A stretch of 64,000 nt of DNA from NCBI RefSeq assembly GCF_014195535.1, contig NZ_JACIBY010000003.1:310001-374000 (forward strand), read 5' to 3'. Origin of the DNA: Runella defluvii. GTDB taxonomy: Bacteria; Bacteroidota; Bacteroidia; Cytophagales; Spirosomataceae. Numbering within the stretch: the first letter of the stretch is position 1; each line of letters begins with the position of its first letter. Below, piece by piece: positions 1-9,660 of this stretch. The notes beneath the pieces were generated by a model, which saw nothing but the letters and a program-made list of their open reading frames with translations, searched no databases and was not told the origin of the DNA. Made by a program: the position numbers and the translations under genes.

Positions 1-1
1 T

Positions 2-364
2 TCAAATTTGTACATCGACGCCGACAAAAATATCAACTTTGATTTCTTTTTTGTTCGGAAAGTGATGTTTGTCAAGTACGCTCAGGGCTTTGTGGTAATG
101 CCTGGAGGGTTCGGAACGTTAGACGAACTTTTTGAAGCCTTGACCTTGATTCAAACCAAGAAAATTGGGCGTTTCCCGATTGTGTTGGTGGGAAGAAGTT
201 ATTGGTCGGGACTGATTGATTGGATAAAAGACACCATGCTGGAAACCGAACGTAATATTAATCCTGAAGACTTAAAACTGTTTAGCGTGGTGGATACCGC
301 CGAAGAAGCAGTGAAAGTCATTGACGATTTCTACGCTAAATACTTGCTCAAACCTAACTTTTAG
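2..364 (+). CDS. LOG-family protein (TIGR00730), 5' end cut by window
   Basis: The reading frame is already open at base 2, so the gene starts upstream and only its last 120 codons are present. The fragment contains PGGFGTLDELFEALTLIQTKK-like sequence (about bases 101-163), the PGGxGTxxE signature of the LOG / 'lysine decarboxylase-like' Rossmann family. Characterised members cleave cytokinin riboside 5'-monophosphates or related nucleotides to base and ribose phosphate in the cytosol, and many bacterial members are generic nucleotide hydrolases. The C-terminal WIKDTMLE...EEAVKVIDDFY stretch fits the usual family end. A strong terminator follows directly after the stop, so it is the last gene of its transcript. 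The family call is firm; the physiological substrate is unknown. Confidence 0.85.
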   Translation, partial: SNLYIDADKNINFDFFFVRKVMFVKYAQGFVVMPGGFGTLDELFEALTLIQTKKIGRFPIVLVGRSYWSGLIDWIKDTMLETERNINPEDLKLFSVVDTAEEAVKVIDDFYAKYLLKPNF

Positions 365-373
365 GGTTACTTT

Positions 374-406
374 GGTTCTGTGGATTACCCACAGAACCAT
401 TTTTTT
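374..406 (+). terminator. Rho-independent terminator
   Basis: Perfect 10-bp stem GGTTCTGTGG / CCACAGAACC (374-383 and 389-398), loop ATTAC, followed by a T run at 400-406. It ends the LOG-family transcript. It also argues against the upstream GTG at 380 as start of the next gene, since that codon lies inside the stem. Confidence 0.8.
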
Positions 407-409
407 ATT

Positions 410-1723
410 ATGCCCATTCCCGAGCCAACGTCCCAACCAACCCCTACGCTTCACAAAGTCATCACAACGCCCCAACTCTGGGCCATTGCCGTTGGGCTGG
501 TCGTATCGGGTGTTTATTTTGGTTGGAATTACGGCTGGGCCGTCGCAGGTACGTTGGGCTTTTTGGTGGCAACGCTCATCGTCACCGTTTTTTACCTAAC
601 GTTTATTTTTAGCTATACCGAACTCACCGCCGCCATTCCCGAAGCAGGTGGGGCATTTAGTTATGCCTTTCGAGCATTTGGCCCTGTCATGGGCTTTGTG
701 GCGGGGTTTGCAACGTTGGTCGATTTTGTCATGGGGCCTCCTGCTATCGCGTTTGCATTGGGTGGTTACGCCCATTTTTTACACCCCGATTTGTCGGTGA
801 TGGGCGTGGCTGTTGGCACTTACGTTGTATTCATCGCAATCAACCTCTTCGGAATGCGCGATTCGGCCAATTTCTCTTTGATTATCACGGCGTTGTCAGT
901 AGTGGAACTGCTTGTATTTATGGGGTTAGTTTGGCCGTTTTACAAAACCGAAAATTTTTTGGCGCACAATCCTCCAATTACTGCTGGAGGGGTTTTTGAA
1001 GCCTTGCCTTTTGCTATCTGGTTTTACGTTGCCATCGAGGGCGTTGCCATGGTCGCAGAAGAAGTAAAAGACCCCAAACGAACCATTGCCAAAGGGTATA
1101 TTTTGAGTATTCTGACGCTCGTTATTCTGGCCTTGGGGACGATGGTGTTGAGTGGCGGGGCTACCGATTGGCGGACGTTGATTGACATGGATTATCCATT
1201 GCCAGAGACGCTTTCCATTACGTTGGGGAGAAATAACGCGTGGACTAAGCTTTTTGCAAGTTTAGGGCTATTTGGACTCCTCGCTTCCTTTCACTGCAAT
1301 ACGATTAGCTATTCACGGCAAATTTATGCGTTGGCGCGTGAGCGCTATTTGCCTCAGAAATTAGCCACTTTAAATCAACGTTTCCGAACCCCTCACTGGG
1401 CATTGTTAGCGGGTGGAGTTGTGGGCTTGGTGGCGCTTTTTGTGGGTAAAACGGACGAAATTATCATTTTTTCAGTACTTGGGGCAATGGTGATGTACCT
1501 GACGAGTTTACTGAGTTTGTTTCGTCTGAGACAAACTGAGCCGCAATTGGAAAGACCCTACCGAACACCTTTTTATCCGTGGGTACCTCTGTTGGCGTTG
1601 GGGCTTGCGGTGCTTTGTTTAGTCGCCATTGTGTATTACAACCTGTACCTAAGCTCGCTGTTTCTGGGGATGCTTGCCGTTGCGTTGGGTATATTTATGT
1701 GGACGCGCAAAAGGAATAAGTAG
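410..1723 (+). CDS. APC-superfamily permease, ethanolamine-permease-like
   Basis: A 437-residue, strongly hydrophobic protein with about 12 predicted membrane segments. The N-terminal part reads VSGVYFGWNYG, then an E-A-GGAFSYA motif with a helix break, typical of the amino acid-polyamine-organocation family and closest in my reading to the Eat ethanolamine permeases (VSGxYFGWNYG is their signature). It probably imports a small amine or amino acid by cation symport across the inner membrane. I take ATG 410 rather than GTG 380, because the latter falls in the terminator stem. It converges on the next gene with 4 bases between stop codons. No eut or amino-acid catabolic genes lie next to it, so the substrate is an inference from family resemblance. 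Confidence 0.8.
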   Translation: MPIPEPTSQPTPTLHKVITTPQLWAIAVGLVVSGVYFGWNYGWAVAGTLGFLVATLIVTVFYLTFIFSYTELTAAIPEAGGAFSYAFRAFGPVMGFVAGFATLVDFVMGPPAIAFALGGYAHFLHPDLSVMGVAVGTYVVFIAINLFGMRDSANFSLIITALSVVELLVFMGLVWPFYKTENFLAHNPPITAGGVFEALPFAIWFYVAIEGVAMVAEEVKDPKRTIAKGYILSILTLVILALGTMVLSGGATDWRTLIDMDYPLPETLSITLGRNNAWTKLFASLGLFGLLASFHCNTISYSRQIYALARERYLPQKLATLNQRFRTPHWALLAGGVVGLVALFVGKTDEIIIFSVLGAMVMYLTSLLSLFRLRQTEPQLERPYRTPFYPWVPLLALGLAVLCLVAIVYYNLYLSSLFLGMLAVALGIFMWTRKRNK

Positions 1724-1727
1724 CATT

Positions 1728-2570
1728 TTATTCTTCGTACTCGCTTCGGTAGGTATTCATAAAGCCGTACAAATACCGAAAAGTAATGCCAAATTGGTAC
1801 GTCATTGGTTTTAATGCGGCAACAGATGTACTTTGAGCAATACGATTGACAAAAAGTTCGGTGCGTGACTCAATACTTGAGGAAGGAGCAAGGGTAGCTC
1901 GACCGTAGGCAACAATCTCAAAATGCTGAGAAATTCGTCCGACAAACTCCAAATTTCCTTCCCATTCGAGTTTGGCTTTGCCCGTCGTGTAAGAATAATT
2001 TTCAACGATTAGCGTATCAAATTGGGTTCGCGAACCACTCACCCGCGCCAGCCCTGCCAAATCAAACTGATTGATTTGGGTACGATTTCGGGTGGGTGTC
2101 CAGACGAATCCAGTCCCAACGTACATGCCCGATTTTTTTTGGATTCTGCCAAGTCGAAAAACCCGCCACTTGAAGCGGAGAGGAATGCTATGTTGTAAAT
2201 CTTCTATTCGATAAACAAAAGGACGCGCGCTATTGATGGCCAATACCATGCGCGAAGGATTGCGAATATAACCCGTTTCGATACCCCATTGGAGGTGGTG
2301 TAAGTAGCCAAATTGTGCTGCCGCGTATCCATCAATGACCGATTTTTGAAACCCAATAAGCCCTGTCAACGAACTACTGAGATTAGTCCCCATCCATTTT
2401 CCGCCCCCTTCGAGACCCATATACCAATGGTTGTCAACTTTTATCAGATCTGGGTGGTTAAAGATAATCGGACTACTCTTTCTTCGGGGAGTGTAATAGT
2501 CTTCGATTTGTGCGTAAGAAGCAGGAAGGAGGGTTGCCCAAAACAAAACAAAGAATAGAGTTCGCAGCAT
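1728..2570 (-). CDS. Secreted outer-membrane barrel-like protein, unknown function
   Basis: A 280-residue protein that starts with a clear Sec signal peptide (MLRTLFFVLFWATLLPASYAQ). The mature part has alternating polar/hydrophobic strands (for example WGIETGY, MYVGTGF, QFGITFRYLYGF near the C-terminus), as in outer-membrane beta-barrels of Bacteroidota. The frame stays open upstream to 2627, but the signal peptide places the start at 2570. No catalytic motif is visible. The gene upstream is divergent, with about 89 bases between starts, so a shared promoter region is likely. Barrel assignment is by sequence pattern only. Confidence 0.6.
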   Translation of the reverse strand: MLRTLFFVLFWATLLPASYAQIEDYYTPRRKSSPIIFNHPDLIKVDNHWYMGLEGGGKWMGTNLSSSLTGLIGFQKSVIDGYAAAQFGYLHHLQWGIETGYIRNPSRMVLAINSARPFVYRIEDLQHSIPLRFKWRVFRLGRIQKKSGMYVGTGFVWTPTRNRTQINQFDLAGLARVSGSRTQFDTLIVENYSYTTGKAKLEWEGNLEFVGRISQHFEIVAYGRATLAPSSSIESRTELFVNRIAQSTSVAALKPMTYQFGITFRYLYGFMNTYRSEYEE

Positions 2571-2659
2571 TTGGTTCGTTGATGGATGTTGTACAATATT
2601 ACGATTCCGTGCGGAACTTCGTTGCAAAGGTGGGTTGTTTTATCGTTATTCGCGCAATT

Positions 2660-2959
2660 ATGAAAGTGATATTTCCACAAACAGAAATAGTGTCTCCGTT
2701 CAAAGTAGGAGATAAAGTACGGGTTCATATTGCAACCCTCTACAAAAAACCGCCCTATGAGGTGATTGAAGGGACAGTGTATCAAGTTCGGGTGGCGTTT
2801 CCGTTGCTCTGGGCAACCAAAGCAAACGTTGAATTTGAATTGGCAGAACTCACATTTCGTTACGGGGTATTGCCCGATACAACCAATTTTCCTAAAATGA
2901 AAGAAGTTGAAAATCAACTTTATGACTTGCCCGAAGTGTGTTTAGAAGAATGTGGGTAG
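2660..2959 (+). CDS. Small hypothetical protein with an SH3/KOW-like start
   Basis: A 99-residue cytosolic protein, not recognised. Residues 13-45 (PFKVGDKVRVHIATL...YEVIEGTVYQV) look like a small beta-barrel of the SH3/KOW or Tudor kind, where a 'VGDxVxV' strand is common. No metal ligands or catalytic residues stand out. Start chosen at ATG 2660; an in-frame extension back to 2510 would run antisense into the neighbouring barrel gene and has no coding look. It ends 35 bases before the helicase gene and may be co-transcribed with it. Confidence 0.6.
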   Translation: MKVIFPQTEIVSPFKVGDKVRVHIATLYKKPPYEVIEGTVYQVRVAFPLLWATKANVEFELAELTFRYGVLPDTTNFPKMKEVENQLYDLPEVCLEECG

Positions 2960-2994
2960 AAAAATAGTACAGTTTAGACGAGATTACAAGATTC

Positions 2995-5900
2995 ATGGCT
3001 TTTTATAAAGGACTTATTTTTGAGAGTTTAGCAGCGTTACGAAGAGAAGCATCGACGGCAGTGCGGCAGCGAGGGAATGATATTTACCGAAATGGAGGGG
3101 TGAAAATGACGTCCTTCAACGGGGATTATTATGGGGCTAAATTTGAAGTTGAAAGCCAGTCTAGTTTTGAAAAATATGAATTAGAACTGGTCAACCTCGA
3201 CGATGCCGAGGGCGTTCAAAGTTATTGCGATTGTCCCTCAGAGCATTATCCTTGCAAGCACGCCGTGGCGGCGTCGTTGGCGTTAGATGAGTACCTTGAG
3301 CGTGACAATAAAAAACCGAAAGCGTCGGTGCAAGACCTGCAAAAGGTGATCATTGACCTGACCAATGGTAAACGCCCACAAGCGCCAAAAGTGATTGAAT
3401 TTCAGGAGAAAGGGATACACTCTATGGCGGATATTACCCTCGAAATGCCGTCGCTGGAGGAGCATTATATTCAACGGCATTGTTCTCCACAACACTGGAC
3501 GGGGCGGCGTCATTATTTGAATGTGTTTTCTGTTTTGAAAGAAAACGACTCTGAGACGCTGGATGTGTATGTGAAAAAAGACGGACGATATGCCGTGACG
3601 GTGAAGCGTTTGGAAAAAGGGCGTGTCCATCTGTCGTGCAGTTGTGAGCAAAAGCTTCGCACGCCTTTGTGCGAACACATGATGGGGGCATTGGTTTGGT
3701 TAAAAATGCAATACGGTGCTCATTACCTCGAATCGTTGCGGGATTGGGGCCCCGAAAAGAACGCTTTATTGGTGCGTTATGGATACACCTTGGAAGATGA
3801 TTTGGAGGGAAAGTTTGATTTTAAATTCAATCCAAAAGGGGAGTTAGAAATTATTTTGTTGGACAAAAGCATTCAGCCCATTGAGGGGGTGGAATGGAAC
3901 AATATTCTAAAAAATACCCTGCCTGTGAAGCCCAATAGCCCTTTTGTCCCCGTAAATGCGGGCAAAGAGCGGTTGGTTTACGTGTATATTTTTGAGCAAT
4001 TTTCGGTAAAAACCTTGCCCTTTATGCGCCTGGAAATTGCCAAAGGAAACCTCAATGCTAAATCAGGCAAAGTAACGAACGTCACCCGAAGTACGTGGGG
4101 CGACAAGGAACGACCAACTACCCAAACGGAAGATTTAGAAATTATCAAAACCAGTCGTTTGTTGGAACAAGAGTTTTTGCACGAAACCCTTCGCCAACGT
4201 GGACATAAAATCTCCGCCAATTCTTGGAACTTGAACTACACCAGCGAAGCCATCGACGAAGCCTTGGAAATTACGGGCAAGGTGTTGGAGAAGTTGTTTC
4301 CGATGTTGGTGGAAAAAGTGGTTCGGGTCAACAAAAAAAATGACAGTTACGGAAATACAGGCCATGCGGTAAAGGTGACAGAAACACCGCTTGATTTGCA
4401 TTTTAAACTCTCTCGGACGGGGCAGGAGACTTTGTTGGAGGCGTTTGTGGTGCTACCAACGGGAGAACAAATTTCTTTCCAACAATTACAAGATGTCGGA
4501 ACGTACTGGCTGGTCGTGCTGCCTGATAACCTACTATGCCGTTTTCGGTCAACGGCGGCGGCCAAAGTAGCACGCCATTTCTTGGAATTGGGCGGAGCTA
4601 TTCGCCTACGAAGTGTACGAGACGATGACTTTTTTAATGGGTTTGTGATTCCACTGGCCGACCAGTTTTCGTTAGAGTTTGACAAAGGTCAATCCATTAC
4701 CCAGGCCGATTTAGAATGGCAAGAAGGTCGGGTGTATTTGAAGGAAGTCGAAGATAATTTGCTGATAATCCCCGCTTTTATTTATTCCAGCGACGATGAA
4801 GCGTCGATAGAATTGCCGCGAGATTTTCGGCAAGCACGCGTAAATGCTTATAAAAATACTGTGCAAATTCAGCGGCGTGACCGAGATGCGGAAGAACAGT
4901 TTGTGCAATTTTTGCAAAGCCAACATCCTGATTTTGCCCATCAAACGGACGAATATTTTTATTTGCCTGCCGATTCGGTGTTGGAAAATGGCTGGTTGTT
5001 TCAGTTTTATGAAGCCTTGAACCAACATGGCGCCAAACTTTTTGGCTTCAATAACCTCAAAAAATTCCGATACAATCCCAACAAGGCGACCTTCAAAATC
5101 AAGAATTCGTCGGGTATCGACTGGTTTGATTTGCAGATAGAAATTTCGTTTGGCGAACAGGTTGTCTCCTTGGCCCAAGTACGAAAAGCTATTTTAAAGA
5201 AACAAAATTACGTTGAGTTAAAAGACGGTTCGTTTGGCTTATTGCCCGATGAGTGGGTTGCGCAGTACGCCCAGTTGTTTCGTTTTGGCAAAGTGGATGA
5301 CAAAAAAGACACCCTCCGCTTGTCGAAACAGCATTTTACAATTTTGGAACGTTACAAAGAGTATATCGAAAATCCGAAATTGCTACGTGAACTAGACGAT
5401 AAACGGGAGAAGTTGCTTGATTTTAGGGCTATAAAAGACATTGCATTACCTAAAAATGTGCAAGCTCAGTTGCGCCCTTATCAAGAAGAAGGCTACAAAT
5501 GGCTCAATTTCTTGGATGAATTTGGCTGGGGAGGTTGCTTGGCCGATGACATGGGATTGGGGAAAACGTTGCAGATGCTGACGTTTTTGCAAGAACAAAA
5601 AAATCGTTTCCCGAAAGGGGTGCATTTGGTGGTAGTGCCCAAAACCTTGATTTTTAACTGGCAAGCCGAAGCCGCTAAATTTTGCCCTGAATTGCGTTTG
5701 TACGTCCATACGGGGCCACAAAGAACCAAAAATACGCGCGTTTTTAACAAATACGACATCATTTTGTCCACCTACGGCTCCGTGCGTTCGGACATAGAGT
5801 TGTTGCAGGATTTTCGGTTTCATTACGTGATTTTGGATGAAGCACAGGCCATTAAAAATCCTGACTCGATGATTGCGAAGGCGGTGAAATTGATTAATGC

Positions 5901-6852
5901 CAAAAACCGCTTGACGATGACAGGGACGCCCGTCGAAAACAACACCTTTGATTTATACTCCCAATTTGATTTTCTAAATCCTGGTTTTTTGGGGGCAGAA
6001 GATTTCTTCCGAGCCGAATACGCAGTATTAATTGATAAATACCAAGACAAAACACGTGCTGCGGAGCTACGCCGAATGGTATATCCATTCATGCTAAAAC
6101 GTACCAAAGAAGAGGTGGCCAAAGACTTGCCAGAAAAGACAGAAACGGTGCTGTTTTGCGAAATGGACAAACGTCAACGCAAAGTTTACAATGCCTTTAA
6201 GGACAAATACCGTGATTTAATTGCGGGAAAAATGGACGAAGTGGGCCGCGAACAGGCGTCGTTCTTGATTTTGGAAGGATTATTAAAACTACGTCAAATT
6301 TGTGATTCGCCCGCCTTGCTTTCCGATGATGAAGATTATGGCAACGATTCGGTGAAGCTGGACGAAATTGTCCGAGAAATTGAAGAAAATGCTTCTGATC
6401 ATAAAATTGTCATTTTCAGTCAGTTCTTGAAAATGCTTGACCTCATCAAAGTAAAACTCGAACGCGACCGAATTCCTTACGAATACTTAGACGGCCAGAC
6501 CAACGACCGTGCCGAACGGGTAAATCGTTTTCAGGGAGATGAAGCCTGTCGGGTGTTTTTGATGAGTCTAAAAGCAGGGGGCATTGGGCTGAATTTGACG
6601 GAAGCCGATTATGTGTATATCGTAGATCCGTGGTGGAACCCCGCCGTGGAACAACAGGCGATTGACCGCGTTCACCGCATTGGCCAAACCAAACGGGTTT
6701 TTGCTTATCGGATGATTTGCAAAGACACCATCGAGGAAAAAATCATGCAACTCCAAGAACGAAAACGCGCCTTGGCCGATGATTTGATTTCGACCGATGC
6801 AGGGTTCTTGAAAAAGCTGGATAAAGACGATATTTTGCAGTTGTTTAGTTAA
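2995..6852 (+). CDS. SNF2-family helicase with two SWIM zinc fingers
   Basis: A 1285-residue DNA-translocase of the SWI2/SNF2 superfamily. There are two SWIM fingers: C78-x-C80...C87-x-H89 and C215-x-C217...C226-x-H228, expected to bind zinc and nucleic acid. A long middle region lacks recognised motifs. The SNF2 ATPase starts near residue 820 (LRPYQEEGYKWL), with Walker A DMGLGKT near 850, DEAQ near 948 and helicase C-terminal motif HRIGQT near 1226, so both RecA lobes are intact. Such proteins remodel protein-DNA complexes and are associated with repair, transcription recycling or defence. No methylase, nuclease or other defence partner lies nearby, so I favour a housekeeping remodeller. 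Confidence 0.9.
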   Translation: MAFYKGLIFESLAALRREASTAVRQRGNDIYRNGGVKMTSFNGDYYGAKFEVESQSSFEKYELELVNLDDAEGVQSYCDCPSEHYPCKHAVAASLALDEYLERDNKKPKASVQDLQKVIIDLTNGKRPQAPKVIEFQEKGIHSMADITLEMPSLEEHYIQRHCSPQHWTGRRHYLNVFSVLKENDSETLDVYVKKDGRYAVTVKRLEKGRVHLSCSCEQKLRTPLCEHMMGALVWLKMQYGAHYLESLRDWGPEKNALLVRYGYTLEDDLEGKFDFKFNPKGELEIILLDKSIQPIEGVEWNNILKNTLPVKPNSPFVPVNAGKERLVYVYIFEQFSVKTLPFMRLEIAKGNLNAKSGKVTNVTRSTWGDKERPTTQTEDLEIIKTSRLLEQEFLHETLRQRGHKISANSWNLNYTSEAIDEALEITGKVLEKLFPMLVEKVVRVNKKNDSYGNTGHAVKVTETPLDLHFKLSRTGQETLLEAFVVLPTGEQISFQQLQDVGTYWLVVLPDNLLCRFRSTAAAKVARHFLELGGAIRLRSVRDDDFFNGFVIPLADQFSLEFDKGQSITQADLEWQEGRVYLKEVEDNLLIIPAFIYSSDDEASIELPRDFRQARVNAYKNTVQIQRRDRDAEEQFVQFLQSQHPDFAHQTDEYFYLPADSVLENGWLFQFYEALNQHGAKLFGFNNLKKFRYNPNKATFKIKNSSGIDWFDLQIEISFGEQVVSLAQVRKAILKKQNYVELKDGSFGLLPDEWVAQYAQLFRFGKVDDKKDTLRLSKQHFTILERYKEYIENPKLLRELDDKREKLLDFRAIKDIALPKNVQAQLRPYQEEGYKWLNFLDEFGWGGCLADDMGLGKTLQMLTFLQEQKNRFPKGVHLVVVPKTLIFNWQAEAAKFCPELRLYVHTGPQRTKNTRVFNKYDIILSTYGSVRSDIELLQDFRFHYVILDEAQAIKNPDSMIAKAVKLINAKNRLTMTGTPVENNTFDLYSQFDFLNPGFLGAEDFFRAEYAVLIDKYQDKTRAAELRRMVYPFMLKRTKEEVAKDLPEKTETVLFCEMDKRQRKVYNAFKDKYRDLIAGKMDEVGREQASFLILEGLLKLRQICDSPALLSDDEDYGNDSVKLDEIVREIEENASDHKIVIFSQFLKMLDLIKVKLERDRIPYEYLDGQTNDRAERVNRFQGDEACRVFLMSLKAGGIGLNLTEADYVYIVDPWWNPAVEQQAIDRVHRIGQTKRVFAYRMICKDTIEEKIMQLQERKRALADDLISTDAGFLKKLDKDDILQLFS

Positions 6853-6860
6853 AACCTGCC

Positions 6861-6909
6861 GTGCAGCTGGTTACTCCTAACTTAAAATGTGCAGCTGGTT
6901 ACTCTTAAC
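6861..6909. repeat. Imperfect 21-bp direct repeat, two copies
   Basis: GTGCAGCTGGTTACTC followed by C or T and TAAC occurs at 6861-6881 and again at 6889-6909, one mismatch, 28-base spacing. It lies in the 194-base gap after the helicase gene. The rest of the gap is unremarkable. No function can be assigned. Confidence 0.6.
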
Positions 6910-7046
6910 CAGCCTCATAGAAAGAACAAATGGAAGTGGGTTGCTCACAACCCTGAGAAAGTAAACCTTCGGCATTTTGAGGTTGTTAGGGTTAGAATGA
7001 AGGAAGAAACTGCTTTTCTAAACGAATCAATTTTACACTCTTTTCA

Positions 7047-7724
7047 ATGAAATCCTTTTTTCACTACCTCAAATTAGCCCTTGTGGCCATTCCCTTGTTG
7101 GCATTTCAGCAAGACAAACCGCTCCGAATTGTTTTCTTTGGCGATTCGATTACCCAAGCTGCCGTTAAACCTGGTGGCTACATCGTTAAAATGGGTGAAA
7201 TGCTTGAAAAACAAGGACTAAAGGATAAATATGAGCTAATTGGAGCGGGAATTGGAGGGAATAAAGTATATGACCTTTACTTGCGCTTGGAAGACGATGT
7301 GTTAGCAAAACAACCCAATATTGTGGTGATTTACGTAGGGGTAAACGATGTTTGGCACAAAGCCTCATCGGGAACAGGTACTGACCCTGATAAGTTTGTT
7401 CGCTTTTACGAAGCATTGTTGAAGAAGTTCAAAGCCGCCAACATTCGGGTGGCTATGTGTACACCCGCCGTCATTGGTGAGCGCACCGATTTCTCCAACC
7501 AACAAGATGGAGATTTGAACCGTTATTCACAATTGATTCGCGATTTGGCCAAAAAACAAGGCTTGCCTTTGATTGACCTTCGTAAATCGTTTTTAGACTA
7601 TAACCTAAAAAATAACGCCACCAACGACGAAAAAAATATCCTCACAACCGATCGCGTTCACCTCAACGACGCTGGAAATCAGCTCGTAGCGGACGAAATG
7701 TGGAAAGTGTTGAAGGGAATGTAA
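7047..7724 (+). CDS. Secreted SGNH/GDSL-family hydrolase
   Basis: A 225-residue exported esterase-like protein. The signal peptide covers about the first 20 residues (MKSFFHYLKLALVAIPLLAF). SGNH blocks are complete: block I FFGDSIT with nucleophile Ser34, a conserved Gly in GAGIGG, block III GVND with Asn, and block V DRVHLNDAG carrying the catalytic Asp-x-x-His. These enzymes deacylate esters such as acetylated sugars or lipids; the specific substrate cannot be read. It stands alone between the helicase gene and the oppositely oriented moaE. Confidence 0.85.
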   Translation: MKSFFHYLKLALVAIPLLAFQQDKPLRIVFFGDSITQAAVKPGGYIVKMGEMLEKQGLKDKYELIGAGIGGNKVYDLYLRLEDDVLAKQPNIVVIYVGVNDVWHKASSGTGTDPDKFVRFYEALLKKFKAANIRVAMCTPAVIGERTDFSNQQDGDLNRYSQLIRDLAKKQGLPLIDLRKSFLDYNLKNNATNDEKNILTTDRVHLNDAGNQLVADEMWKVLKGM

Positions 7725-7810
7725 AGGTGAATGTCGATTGTCGAGGGTAGAATGTCGAATGAGCTCGCCCCGAAGTTAGCAACTTTAGCACATTTTACTG
7801 AATCATAAAA

Positions 7811-8227
7811 TTATGGGTGGGCGGCGACCCAAATTTCGCCGTCTTCAAAAAATTCTTTTTTCCAAATCGGTACCGTTTCTTTTAAGGTATCAATCGCAAA
7901 TTGACACGCTTCAAAGGCAGCCTTTCGGTGGGCGCAGGCAACGGCAATAATGACTGGAACCTCGCCGATGGCAAGCACGCCCACGCGATGATGTATCGAA
8001 ATCTTTAACACTGGCCAGCGACGCACCGCTTCTTCGGCGATTTTCTGCATTTCTTTGATGGCCATGGGGGCATAAGCCTCAAATTCTAGCCGTAATACCT
8101 GCTTCCCTTTGGTTTGATTACGAACCGTGCCGACAAAAGTGACAAGTCCACCCGCATCGTCAGAAAGAACGTATTGATAACAGGCATCAAGTGAAAGTGG
8201 CGCGTCGGTGAGTTGAATATCTATCAT
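7811..8227 (-). CDS. moaE: Molybdopterin synthase catalytic subunit MoaE
   Basis: A 138-residue protein with the MoaE fold markers: TFVGTVRNQTKG near residue 30, LEFEAY, then HHRVGVLAIGE and CAHRKAAFEACQFAIDTLK, and a C-terminal VPIWKKE with the active-site lysines. With the small subunit MoaD it inserts two sulfurs into cyclic pyranopterin monophosphate to form molybdopterin in the cytosol. Full length. No other mo-cofactor genes are in the window, so the pathway is split elsewhere in the genome. Confidence 0.93.
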   Translation of the reverse strand: MIDIQLTDAPLSLDACYQYVLSDDAGGLVTFVGTVRNQTKGKQVLRLEFEAYAPMAIKEMQKIAEEAVRRWPVLKISIHHRVGVLAIGEVPVIIAVACAHRKAAFEACQFAIDTLKETVPIWKKEFFEDGEIWVAAHP

Positions 8228-8383
8228 TGGGTGAAAAGCTTAACAAAATTACTCGGCCTCAAAAATAGTCAGTTCATCCCAACTATTTGCCGTTTCCCAC
8301 AATTCTGACCAAGAAAAACACTTTTTTAAAGCGTCTTTTGTTACTCATCCATTGTCAAAATTGTAATTTCCCCTTCTAGCTTT

Positions 8384-9643
8384 ATGAACCGATTACCAGC
8401 CATTCTCCTCACAATAGGCTTTTTTTTTCTGTTGGATTTGTACGTTTTTCAGGCCGTAAAAACCCTTTCTCGCGCTAGTTCACTAGAAACCCGCCGACTC
8501 ATTTCAACCATTTATTGGGCTATTCCCGTGGCAAGTTTAGTGGTTTGGATTGTCACTCAGTTCATCATTCCGCCCGATTCCCTTTCAAGAACCACGCGTC
8601 AACTCATCTGGAGTGCGTTGTTGATTCCCTATTTTGCCAAATTTTTTGGCATGTTTTTACTCCTTATCGACGATGTCGTACGTTTTGGAAAATGGGTGGT
8701 CAGTCTCTTTCAATCACAGCCACCAACAACTGCTCCCGTCGTGGACGCTCCTACGATTCCTCGTTCGGAGTTTTTGATGAAATCTGCTTTGGCCGTGGCA
8801 GGTACGACGGTCGCGGGATTTACCTATGGTATCATTTCGGGAGCGCACGATTACCGCATTCGCCGCGTTCGGGTTCCTGTTAAAAACCTGCCAAAAGCGT
8901 TTGAAGGAATAAAAATTGCCCAGTTGTCGGACATTCACTCGGGGAGTTTTTTTAACAAAACAGCCGTTCAAGGCGGTGTCGATATGTTGATGGCCGAAAA
9001 ACCCGATTTGTTTTTCTTTACGGGAGATTTGGTCAATAATACCGCCGATGAAGTAAAAAATTACATTGATATTTTCAAAAAAGTAAAAGCACCATTGGGG
9101 CAATTTTCGGTGTTGGGAAACCACGATTACGGCGATTATTACCAGTGGCCTTCGGTAGAAGCTAAAATAAAAAATCTCAATGATTTGAAAGATGCGCACC
9201 GTTTATTGGGCTGGGATTTACTCCTAGACGAACACCGCGCCATTAAAGTGGGTAACGAGCAAATTGGCTTGTTGGGGATTCAAAACTGGGGAATGGGTGG
9301 TTTTGCCAAATACGGAAGTTTGGAAAAAGCCCACCAACGTACCGACGATTTTTCCGTAAAATTGCTTTTATCGCACGACCCAAGCCATTGGAACGCCCAA
9401 GTAACTTCGCAGTTTAAGGACATCGACGTTGCCTTTGCGGGGCACACCCACGGAATGCAATTTGGGGTAGAAGTAGGCGGTTTTCAATGGAGCCCCGTGC
9501 AGTATCGATACAAACAGTGGGGTGGTTTATATACCCAAGGCGACCAACATTTATACGTCAATCGCGGTTTTGGGTATATTGGTTATCCAGGTCGAGTCGG
9601 TATTTTACCCGAAATTACTTTAATGGAATTAGTGAGTGCATAA
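8384..9643 (+). CDS. Membrane-anchored calcineurin-like metallophosphoesterase
   Basis: A 419-residue protein. The first ~165 residues have about four hydrophobic segments. From residue ~178 it carries the calcineurin phosphoesterase motifs in order: QLSDIHSG (D-x-H), FFTGDLVNN (GD), VLGNHDYGD (GNHD), LLLSHDP, and FAGHTHGMQ (GHTH), so the dinuclear metal site is complete. Architecture resembles YkuE/YaeI-type enzymes that act on membrane-associated phosphoesters. Substrate unknown. Start ATG 8384 gives a charged residue then a membrane helix. It converges on the next gene, with a small hairpin spanning both stop codons. Confidence 0.87.
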   Translation: MNRLPAILLTIGFFFLLDLYVFQAVKTLSRASSLETRRLISTIYWAIPVASLVVWIVTQFIIPPDSLSRTTRQLIWSALLIPYFAKFFGMFLLLIDDVVRFGKWVVSLFQSQPPTTAPVVDAPTIPRSEFLMKSALAVAGTTVAGFTYGIISGAHDYRIRRVRVPVKNLPKAFEGIKIAQLSDIHSGSFFNKTAVQGGVDMLMAEKPDLFFFTGDLVNNTADEVKNYIDIFKKVKAPLGQFSVLGNHDYGDYYQWPSVEAKIKNLNDLKDAHRLLGWDLLLDEHRAIKVGNEQIGLLGIQNWGMGGFAKYGSLEKAHQRTDDFSVKLLLSHDPSHWNAQVTSQFKDIDVAFAGHTHGMQFGVEVGGFQWSPVQYRYKQWGGLYTQGDQHLYVNRGFGYIGYPGRVGILPEITLMELVSA

Positions 9644-9660
9644 CCAATCAAAATGGTTAT
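9640..9660. terminator. Small hairpin between convergent genes
   Basis: ATAACCA / TGGTTAT (9640-9646 and 9654-9660) form a 7-bp perfect stem with loop ATCAAAA covering both stop codons. It could end transcription in both directions but lacks a strong T run, so this is tentative. Confidence 0.35.

Noticed and set aside
380-409. GTG start ten codons upstream for the APC permease
   Set aside because: It lies in the stem of the preceding terminator; ATG 410 is more natural.
2444-2917. A 157-codon minus-strand frame
   Set aside because: It overlaps two better supported genes and has no recognisable features.
2995-6852. SNF2 helicase as part of a DISARM- or Dnd-like defence system
   Set aside because: No methylase, nuclease, PLD or other partner gene adjacent; SWIM-SNF2 proteins of this form are common chromosomal genes.
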